Assembly: GCA_023105745.1 (NCBI GenBank)
Contig: JALGQZ010000002.1
Location: forward strand, 74,751,285-74,815,284
Direction: 5' to 3'
Source of the DNA: Austropuccinia psidii
Taxonomy: Eukaryota > Basidiomycota > Pucciniomycetes > Pucciniales > Sphaerophragmiaceae
DNA: 64,000 bases
In this document: positions 56,098 through 64,000 of the stretch, piece by piece
Layout: each line of letters opens with the position of its first letter
Numbering within the stretch: position 1 is the stretch's first letter
Notes under the pieces: model-generated
Seen by the model: only the letters and a program-made list of their open reading frames with translations
Databases searched by the model: none
What the model was told of the DNA's origin: nothing
Translations under genes and position numbers: made by a program

Positions 56098-58284
56098 ATG
56101 GCCCGAACCCCGGGAAATTCAACAGAATTCAATGAACGACCAACTTCAGCCCCAGAGAGTGGAAGTGAAATCTCTGATATCGCCAGTAGTCGTGAATTAG
56201 GCATTGAAGTAGAGAGCCAGTCACATGAAGATAATCAAGATCCACCCGTTCTTCCGGAAGGTGAGTATGCATCCATCTTGAATATTTCAAATCTCTCAAA
56301 ACCTGATATTGTGTCATAGCCTTTATTTCAGGGCAGCCTCCAAGCTCTCAGAAACCAAATTTTAAAAGTTATGAGAAGGAAAAGACTGTTGAACCTTGTG
56401 CACCGACAGAAGATGATGGGCAAGATGATGTAATTTTCAGTGGGGAGGTGGAAATTATATCCAAGGAACAATTTGTCTCCAACATTGCTCAAACAATCCC
56501 AAGGCTCGAAAAAATCCAAAATGATAGTAAAATTCCTGATTATGTGCGTCAAAAGATTGCTGAAGCCATGAGCCTGCTCAAAATGGATTTGAACCGTAAG
56601 TCCATTACTAATTCAAAACAAAATTGATAAAAATAGCTGCTTACAATATATGGGCAGGTGTGGAGGTGGGAGAATCTCTACCTGAAGGATCTCGAGTCGT
56701 AATTGGATTTCCAGGCAAAGGATTAGGAAAAAGACCAAATATACATGCGACCAAAAAAACAAACAAAAAACGCCGTACCTTTGAAGCCGCAAAGGATTCC
56801 CGGGATCAAGGTGATGAAATGATCAATGTTGAAGTGGACCATATTGATAATGAACCTCCGCATACTGAACCCCCCCAATACTCAATGAAACAATCCATGA
56901 TGAAGCTCCACATACAGAAAGTCCCCCGATACCCAATGAAACAATCCATGATGAAACCCCTCCCGCCTCTCCTCGGAATATTCAAGCCTTTCAAGAAAGG
57001 GAAACAATTAAACATGATACAATGGGACGAGATATGACTGATATAATTCCCGACGCTGAGCCCGAAGTGTCATCCGCTGCAAATTTTCAAGGAATATTTT
57101 TATCCCGCATGGAAGAGTTTGCAGGCATTTTGAATTATCATTCCAATATTATTCAACAATCATGGAAAAGGGGGCTTGATAATATCAATAGGATTTACAA
57201 AAATAGATGGGACAATTTACCAACAAAGGATGCTCATACATTCCTGCCCGTTGGTATTAAGGTGATCAGTAACCGAGATGTTAAAATGTCGGCTTGGCTG
57301 CAGGACCTTGAGATGGCAGGTGAGTTTTTTTTTATCTTTGTGCATGATACTTGATTATTGGCTGTTGACTGGTGATATAAATTGCAATATACAGGGTTAG
57401 ATTTTTTTAAGCCAACCGAAACAGAAGCGTTTTTTGATCACAACATTTGGAATCTCAAATTGATGAAGGAATCAGCTAAACCTCCAGATAATCTCGCAAA
57501 ATCTGAACACTCCTTCTTCAAAATGGTTCAGAGCCTTCTTTACCCCGCCAATCCAGTTAAACATTTTTGGGCAAATGTTATGTTTGAATCCATTAGTTTA
57601 GTCTCATACGATGTGATTGCACCCAAACCATATGTTGCACCAACATCAAATTCGACCGATCCTCTTGGACTCGAACGGGGAGCAGTTGAATACCTTGCCT
57701 CCTGCTTGAGTAAATCGAAGCAACGTGCAACCCAACTCAGCATTGAAGGTGGCAGGGCTGACAATGAGATATCCACAAAGCCGCACAAGAACCTGGAGGA
57801 TCTAATGGATACAGTTATCCATTTGATGATTGCATACAACATGGTACGTGCACATACAAAGGTCAAAGTTAATGGCATCAAAGGCAAACTCACGAACTCA
57901 AAAAAAAATGAGGCCATCAAAGATCTTTTGGCGTGTCACAAGAATCTTGGAATCAATCGAATTTGCTATGGTATATTAGCGGCATTCTGTGCGGCGGGGG
58001 TTCGTGGTTTGATGGTATGCTCAGATGACTGGAGAACAAGCTCAGTTAAAGGGGCTTTAGCACTAATTGACATTTCCGCAAAACTTTCAGAGGGTAAAAA
58101 TCTAGTGGAGCCAGTGTGGCTACGTACTAATAAGTATATATGTAATTTACTGAATAAAAGTTTCTTCTCATCAGAGTCTTTTAACCCCACTGTACCTCTT
58201 AGATTTGATTTTGCACGATGCTTAGTATTAGACTTTGGTGATGCCTGGGTGGCGAATCGCGGGCTTGGTTCAAGTGATGAGGTC
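56098..58284 (+). pseudogene. Gene H, right copy (unknown function), 3' end cut by G2
   Basis: ATG at 56098 ('MARTPGNSTEF'). Exons: 56098-56260, 56332-56595, 56658-57319, and 57395 onward. Introns of 71, 62 and 75 bp have GTGAGT or GTAAGT donors and AG acceptors, in phase. Exon 3 has a C7 tract (56870-56876) where the frame must change by one base to link with 'RDMTDIIPDAEPEVSS'. The N-terminal ~200 residues are acidic and Ser/Pro/Glu-rich with a basic patch ('KKTNKKRRTFEAAKDSR'), a possible nuclear signal. The C-terminal ~400 look globular ('GLDFFKPTETEAFFDHNIWN', 'AAGVRGLMVCSDDWRTSS'). No known domain recognised. Insertion of G2 at 58285 removes about 19 codons and replaces them with LTR-encoded residues up to 58377. 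Perhaps a protein carried by a mobile unit. Confidence 0.75.
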
Positions 58285-59804
58285 TGTCACAGGGGCTCTT
58301 GGACAGAAATACAAGAGTGGCCTGGCACTCAGCAATCAGGGAACTCACTTGGAAGACTCCAAAAGGATAAAGAATAAAAATAATAAGAATGAATTCCTCT
58401 AAAAGATATGCAGGTACAAGATGAGATGCAAAAGAGGAAAGGGAAGCCAAATGGCCAAAGAGCCAACCAAGTAAGTCCTTAATCACTGTTTCAACCTGCC
58501 AAAAATGAATAATGGAATTAGTAAGGATATGACCACCAAATATCCATTGACAGGCGAAGAAAGAGAAAAGAGAAAGGTGCTAAATGACTGACTTAATAAT
58601 ATCAGTATTTGCTTAACTAAAATGAAAAGAAAATAGAGATAAAATAAAATCAAAATATATTAATTAACTGGGGAAAACCCCCCAGGGTGGAAAGGGTAGC
58701 CGGTATATGTGAAAAGTTGGGAGCTTGAGTTCTTCAGGCTGAAAACTGATCTGTATTGATCCTTGAGGCTGTATTGATTGTTTTGGGAATTGATACAGCT
58801 GGCTAATATTGAAATTGAATTGGGTTGAATGAATTTCCCATGATTGAAAATGAAATACAGGTCTTGATGGATCCAGACTGTATTGAAATGAATATGGTTG
58901 CCAAGATGGATTGAGTGGAGCTTTGACACTTGACAACTTCTTTTTGGCACTGCCTCTTGAATACACTTGAGAATGAATTGACAGTATTCCCTTGGAAGGA
59001 ATACTTGGAGTGAGAATAACCAATGACTGCTTGATGGCGTCATTGGTCTTTGACGCTGAAACACTTGCCCTTGAGCCTTGATGATTCCTCTGAATGATTG
59101 GGTGCCTTGATGACGTGATGAGATGTTGGAATGTTGAAATGAGCATTTGATATTGCCACCATTGAATTGCTGTTGAAAAATGATGCACAATGATATATAA
59201 CATCATTTATGGCATATTGGTTGATTGGCAAGAAGATTACGTCCAAAGGTCTTGAGGTGGAAAGGCAGAGGGAAAAGGATGGATGTAATGGCTTCAGAGC
59301 TTGGAATGGTGTTTCAGGGCCTTTTGGGGTTTTTGGCCATTTTTGGGTTCTGAGCCAAAAACTGGCCCAAAAGGCGGGAAAGTGTCTTTTGGACACTTTG
59401 CGTCAAAGTGCGCAAAAATGCGCAAAATGTGCAAAAGTGCGCAAATGCGCAAAGTGCGCAAAAATGCGCAAAATGCGCAAAAGTGCGCAAATATGCGCAA
59501 ATGCGCAAAGTGCGCAAATGCGCATTATGAGCCCAAATGGCCAAAAACAGCCATTTGGGCCATTTCCCCTGGTTTTGAGGGAAATGACCAGAAATACCCA
59601 TTTGGGCATAAATTGCCGCTATGGGTGCTGGATTGAGGTGAAGGGCCATGAAGGCCCCAAAACACAAATGGCCATAAATGGGCCATAAGATAATGACGTG
59701 GCCATATTGGCCACTGGTGATGGATATGGCCAATTGGCCATAAAAGAACCGTGGCTTGATATGCCATATGGGGATCCAAGGAGGTGAATTGCCATGGTTG
59801 TGAC
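58285..59804 (-). repeat. G2 3' LTR
   Basis: Same termini (TGTCACA...TTGTGACA) as the G1 LTRs. The TGCGCAAA array at 59401-59526 is 126 bp. The self-priming word is conserved near 58655-58670. Confidence 0.93.
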
Positions 59805-60608
59805 AGTACCCCCCACCTTGAAATGGTGAGCTCCTGAGCACCAATACAAGGTGAAGCCTGTTGAGGCTATTGGAAAGATTTTGAGAGAGTGATTCAAGAG
59901 GACTGATTAAGATAAAAATTTGAAGACTGATATTAAAAATTGACATTTGACGCAGGACTTGCTTGATCTTCTTTTGACATTGGCTTCATGATTGGAATTG
60001 AATTTTAAAATGAATGAAAATTTTTGACGTGATAATTGACGTGATAAAAGGAAATTTAAAATGAAAGTAAAATAGAAATAAAGAATGAAAATGAAATTAA
60101 GAAAAGAAAAGGAAAAAGAAAAGGAGAAATGAATTGAATCTTGAGGAGGTTCCAATCTTCATCACGGAGGTTGATAACTGATTTTGAAATTGGCCAAGGA
60201 CCTGGAAAGATAAATTTGATGCCAGGTGCTCACAAAGTGGCCAAGGTGATGTTTTGACAAGATTGTAGACCCCTCAGGGAAGTGCACACCAGGAGAGGAA
60301 CTTACTTTTGGTAATTACCACTCCCGCCAGTGCCATAAAATAAAACAAACTGTTGAAGGAATGAATTTGAATTTGGAATCTTGGAAATGAATTGAAAAGT
60401 GAATGGCCCATTGTCCCAAGTAAAAATGGCCATAAGATTGGAAATGAAGTTGAAAGCCATGCCAAAGATCTGTGTCCAAAATTGCAAAGTGCTCACAGAG
60501 TGGCCAAGGTGATGCTTACAACAAAAAGAGTAGAATACCCCTAAAGGTGCATACCAGGAGTGGGACTTACTTTTGGTAATTCCTCTCCCCACCAAGCACC
60601 ATAATGAA
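59805..60608 (-). other. G2 3' noncoding region
   Basis: Same two related blocks as in G1 (about 60215-60340 and 60485-60600). Not coding. Confidence 0.6.
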
Positions 60609-63600
60609 TCAAGCTTTTGAAGAATTCGGCCCAGGCTTGTCAGGATATAATGAATGAAAATCTTTGACAAGTTCAGGACAATTCTTGAGGTTTTTGGTTG
60701 GTTCCCAAGTGGATCTTTCTGGGTCTTGACTGAAACCTTTCCATTCCACCAGATACCATAATTTTCCTCTCTTGAGCTTTGAGTCCAGTATTTGAGAGAC
60801 TTCCCATTCCTCTTCTTCTTCAATGGTGATTGGAGGAGGAGGCTCTTGATGCCTATTTGGGAATGTTGACGTCTTGACTGGTTCCAAAAGGGAAATATGG
60901 AAAACTGGGTGGATGGATTTCCATTGAGATGGAAGCTTGAGGTGGTAGGCATGAGTGCTGATTTTCTTCACGATTGGAAAAGGACCCAGCCATCTTTCAG
61001 ACAGCTTTTTGGTGGGTCTGGTTGATTTGATGTTCTTGGAAGAAAGCCATACCATGTCACCGGGATTGAAAACAGGTGGACTTGCTCTACTTTTATCTGC
61101 ATACCTCTTAAACCTGTTTATGGCAACTTCAAGTTCTCTCTTGACATCTTTCTGTACTGATTGGATTTTTGTTGATAACTTTCCAGCCGGAGTGTCTGGA
61201 GTGATGTGAACTGAGTCAAAATGAGGATCTCTTCCATAAACAGTGAAAAACGGTGATTGTTTTGTTGAAGAGTGGTCAGAGTTATTGTAGGCAAATTCAG
61301 CCAGAGGGAGCCAGGTGTTCCAATCATATTGATGATAACTGACATACATCCTAAGGTACTGTTCTAGTATCTGATTTACCCTCTCTGTCTGTCCATAAGT
61401 TTCTGGATGATAAGCAGTTGACAAGTCTCTTGAAATCTTGAGCTGCTGACAAAGGTTGGTCCAAAAGGAAGAAACAAAAAGAGAACCTCGATCACTAACA
61501 ATGCTTGAAGGGAGGCCATGCTTTGAGAAAATATTCTTGATGAATAAATGGGCCAAATCTAATGAAGTGATTGAAGCTATTGTTGGAATAAAAACCGCCA
61601 TTTTTGAGAATCTGTCCACTATGACTAAAATTGAATCAAAGGAATTGGACAGTGGCAATTGAGTGATGAAATCCATTGAAAGACAAATCCAAGGACCACT
61701 TGGAATTGGAAGAGGCTTGAGGAGTCCAAACTTCTTGTGATGAATATTTTTGTTTCTTGAACACTGCTGACAGGATGAGACATAATCCTTGATAAATTGA
61801 GTCATGCCGGACCAGTGGAAATCCCGCTTGACAAGCTTGAGGGTCTTCTCTTGGCCAGGGTGTCCAGCTAGAGGAGAGTCATGCCGATTTTGAAGTACAT
61901 TGAGTTGAATTGTGGGGTCATTTGGGACCACCACCCGATCTTTGAAAAGGAGAAGTTTGGAAGAGGAATCAAGAGAATAATCTTGGACAGATTTACCTTT
62001 ACCCAAATCTTCAAGGACACTTCTATATTGAGAATCTTGCCACACTGCCTTCTGAATTGAATCAATCAAATTTGAAAATGAATCCACCTTGACTGCAAAA
62101 AACTTTGAGGCTTGAATTTCATCTTGCTTGATTATCTTCTGATAGTTCATTGGATTCTTGCTGATGAAATCCTCCCCCCTCTCCGGGTAAACGTAGTCCC
62201 GACGTGACAAGGCATCTGGAAGGGTGGCCAAGCGGCCAGGGCGGTAAGTGATTGAGAAATGAAATTCAGATAAAAATTCAGCCCAGCGGGCTTGACGGTG
62301 AGTGAGAATCTTGGAAGACATGAAATATTGAAGAGATGAATGATCGGTGAGAACTTCAAAAGGGGAAGAAATAGAAAGAAGGAAAGCTCTCCAGCGCTTG
62401 AGATCCCAGACTATGCCAAGGAGTTCCTTGTCATGAATCTCATAATTGAGCTCAGCTGGGAGAAGCTTGCGGCTATCAAATGCAATGGGATGTTTTCCTG
62501 AGTCAGAGACCTGACTCAGTACAGCACCCAAGGCATAATCTGATGCATCGGTCTCTACAATGGTGGGTAGAGAAGGATTGAAATGAGAAAGGATTGGAGC
62601 AGTGGTGAATGCCTCTTTGAGTTGATGAAACTGTCTAAGAGCTTCCTCATTGAGGGGAAAACGGGAATCTTTCTTGAGGAAACTTGTGAGTGAACTAATT
62701 TTCTTTGAATAATTTTTGATGAAACGGCGGTAAAAATTGGCAAAGCCGAGGAATGATTGAAGAGCCTTGAGGTTTCTTGGAGGTGGCCAATTGAGAATTT
62801 GCTGGACTTTTGCTTGGTCCATCTTGAGGCCTTCAGAAGAAACTACATAACCAAGATATTCCACACTAGAAACATGAAACAGGCATTTGGACGCCTTAGC
62901 AAATAGGTTATTGGCTCTGAGCCTGGAAAGAACAGTGGACACATGAGTGACATGTTCTTCCTCAGATTTGGAAAAGACCATAATGTCATCCAAATAAACC
63001 ACAACATAAACATCAAGAAGGTCATAAAAAATATCATTGACGAGATTTTGAAAAGAAGCAGGAGCATTGGTAAGCCCAAATGGCATAACCAAGTACTCAT
63101 AACTACCATATTTGGTTCTAAAACAAGTCAAATGTTCATCACCTTCCTTGATTCTGAGCAGGTTATATGCACCACGCAAATCAATCTTGGAGAAGATAGA
63201 AGAACCATTGAAAACAGTGAGAAGCTGATTCATAGGAGGAACAGGATACTTGTTCTTCCTAGTAACAGCATTGAGTTTGCGGTAATCAACACACAAACGG
63301 AGGCCACCATCTTTCTTTTTGACAAAAAGAACAGGTGCTCCTGTAGAAGAGGAGCTTGGCCGGATGAAACCTTTCTCTACATTCTCTGAAATGTAGGCCC
63401 TGAGTGTATCTGACTCTTGGTTTGATAAAGAGTAGATCACCCCAACTGGAGGTAGAGACCCCTCCAGCTCGATATGATGATCACAGGCGCGGTGAGGAGG
63501 AAGTTTCTCTGCTTTCACCTTGGAAAATACATCCAAGTATTGGTGATAAACAGAAGGAACAACCTTCATCACGGTTTCTATTTCTTCTGGCTCTTCCTCT

Positions 63601-64000
63601 TCATCCCACAACTCCTCCAGGGAGTCATGATAAGATGAAGGAGGAAGGTCCATATTCCCAAAGAAGAGATGAAGTGAAGATACAGAATTATCTTCTCCAA
63701 CATCTTGAATCTCTTTGAAGACTTCATCTCTAGATGATAGTAATGACTGATGGGAATTAAGGGAAGGAATATGGACAGAAGACGGAAATGATGGTGTTCT
63801 AGAATCACCAACCAGAGCTGCACATGATTTGGCAGAAGAAAAGTCATTACTGAAAGAAATTGAAGGATCATTATAGTCCTTATGATCAGAATTAAAGGTG
63901 ATCAATCCTTGCCTCCAATCAATAAATGGATTGAAATGATTGAGAAAGTCAAAGCCCAATATGAGGTCTTCTCCCTTGGGAGTATCAATGACTAAAAAGT
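60609..64000 (-). CDS. G2 pol (protease end, RT, RNase H, integrase, chromodomain), open, partial
   Basis: Open from the window edge to the stop at 60609, over 1,100 codons without a lesion. RT has 'RLCVDYRKLNAVT' and 'YVVVYLDDIMVFS'. RNase H has 'VETDASDYALGAVLSQ'. The integrase zinc domain has 'HDSPLAGHPGQEKTL' and 'CQQCSRNK'. The DDE core has 'LSMDFITQLP', 'SIVSDRGSLF' and 'ETYGQTERVNQ', so all three acidic residues are present. The usual TDG next to the Glu reads TYG here and TDG in G1. The C-terminal chromodomain starts about 65 residues from the end ('WEVSQILDSK', 'YLVEWKGFSQD'). The protease active site and gag lie beyond the window. It is the least damaged pol in the window and a possible source of active enzyme. 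Confidence 0.95.
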   Translation of the reverse strand, partial: FLVIDTPKGEDLILGFDFLNHFNPFIDWRQGLITFNSDHKDYNDPSISFSNDFSSAKSCAALVGDSRTPSFPSSVHIPSLNSHQSLLSSRDEVFKEIQDVGEDNSVSSLHLFFGNMDLPPSSYHDSLEELWDEEEEPEEIETVMKVVPSVYHQYLDVFSKVKAEKLPPHRACDHHIELEGSLPPVGVIYSLSNQESDTLRAYISENVEKGFIRPSSSSTGAPVLFVKKKDGGLRLCVDYRKLNAVTRKNKYPVPPMNQLLTVFNGSSIFSKIDLRGAYNLLRIKEGDEHLTCFRTKYGSYEYLVMPFGLTNAPASFQNLVNDIFYDLLDVYVVVYLDDIMVFSKSEEEHVTHVSTVLSRLRANNLFAKASKCLFHVSSVEYLGYVVSSEGLKMDQAKVQQILNWPPPRNLKALQSFLGFANFYRRFIKNYSKKISSLTSFLKKDSRFPLNEEALRQFHQLKEAFTTAPILSHFNPSLPTIVETDASDYALGAVLSQVSDSGKHPIAFDSRKLLPAELNYEIHDKELLGIVWDLKRWRAFLLSISSPFEVLTDHSSLQYFMSSKILTHRQARWAEFLSEFHFSITYRPGRLATLPDALSRRDYVYPERGEDFISKNPMNYQKIIKQDEIQASKFFAVKVDSFSNLIDSIQKAVWQDSQYRSVLEDLGKGKSVQDYSLDSSSKLLLFKDRVVVPNDPTIQLNVLQNRHDSPLAGHPGQEKTLKLVKRDFHWSGMTQFIKDYVSSCQQCSRNKNIHHKKFGLLKPLPIPSGPWICLSMDFITQLPLSNSFDSILVIVDRFSKMAVFIPTIASITSLDLAHLFIKNIFSKHGLPSSIVSDRGSLFVSSFWTNLCQQLKISRDLSTAYHPETYGQTERVNQILEQYLRMYVSYHQYDWNTWLPLAEFAYNNSDHSSTKQSPFFTVYGRDPHFDSVHITPDTPAGKLSTKIQSVQKDVKRELEVAINRFKRYADKSRASPPVFNPGDMVWLSSKNIKSTRPTKKLSERWLGPFPIVKKISTHAYHLKLPSQWKSIHPVFHISLLEPVKTSTFPNRHQEPPPPITIEEEEEWEVSQILDSKLKRGKLWYLVEWKGFSQDPERSTWEPTKNLKNCPELVKDFHSLYPDKPGPNSSKA

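Larger units (their letters stand above)
54656..58284 (+). repeat. Unit H, right copy
   Basis: Starts with TCACCAGGGCGAATC at 54656, the same boundary as the left copy. Order: TGACG-rich segment, minisatellite, 5' flank, gene H. Truncated at 58284 by insertion of G2. It keeps many CG dinucleotides that are TG or CA in the left copy. Confidence 0.8.
58285..64000 (-). mobile_element. G2: chromodomain Ty3/gypsy retrotransposon, 3' part in window
   Basis: 3' LTR 59804-58285 (1,520 bp), purine tract at about 59818-59805, 3' noncoding region, pol 3' part. Flank AGGTC (58280-58284) is the expected half of the target duplication; the other end lies outside. Sequence is nearly identical to G1. Confidence 0.93.

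Overview
The window looks like a repeat-dense, AT-rich piece of a rust-fungus (Pucciniales) genome. The reasons are short GT-AG introns of 60-75 bp, a Zn2Cys6-type fungal protein, a TET/JBP-like dioxygenase of the kind expanded in basidiomycetes, and wall-to-wall Ty3/gypsy retrotransposons. The style of the repeated genes reminds me most of the myrtle-rust lineage (Austropuccinia), but that is recognition from memory and not a search. No rRNA, tRNA, CRISPR array or intact single-copy host gene was found. Nearly every gene is a decayed member of a repeated family.

Layout. 1-9,161: a compact island of three broken non-retroelement genes: an SNF2-type ATPase (minus strand, running off the left edge), a Zn2Cys6-type protein (plus), and a TET/JBP-like 2OG-Fe(II) dioxygenase (minus). 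The dioxygenase gene is split by a 1,438-bp solo LTR with a 5-bp target-site duplication. Variants of one 26-bp palindrome sit in the three spaces between successive genes (1,874; 6,240; 9,597). 9,740-13,326 and 54,656-58,284: two inverted copies of one unit, called unit H here, made of a TGACG-rich promoter-like segment, a minisatellite and a four-exon gene of unknown function. The left copy has lost many CpG dinucleotides that the right copy keeps.

13,327-54,655 is a nest of retroelement pieces. In order: A1 (pol 3' half plus 3' LTR), whose LTR is split by solo LTR B1 and by the complete element G1; an LTR fragment; C (pol 3' half plus LTR), inserted in the gag of B2; B2 (5' LTR plus gag, minus strand), inserted in the 5' LTR of A3; A3 (gag, protease, start of RT); A2 (LTR plus pol end, minus strand); D (an old pol relic interrupted by relic E); F (gag-like relic); and AT-rich sequence without recognisable genes. 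58,285-64,000 is the 3' end of G2, a sister of G1 whose visible pol is fully open. G2 inserted into the 3' end of the right copy of gene H.

Family G is a chromodomain-bearing Ty3/gypsy element whose strategy can be read from the sequence. Gag and pol are joined by a GGGAAAA slippery site followed, six bases later, by an 11-bp hairpin (-1 frameshift). The expected tRNA primer site is replaced by a 14-nt perfect complement to a segment inside its own LTR, which suggests Tf1-like self-priming. Families A and B share a different, tRNA-like primer site. Most other pol copies carry a separate catalytic-residue loss, so G2 is the only visible candidate for recent activity.
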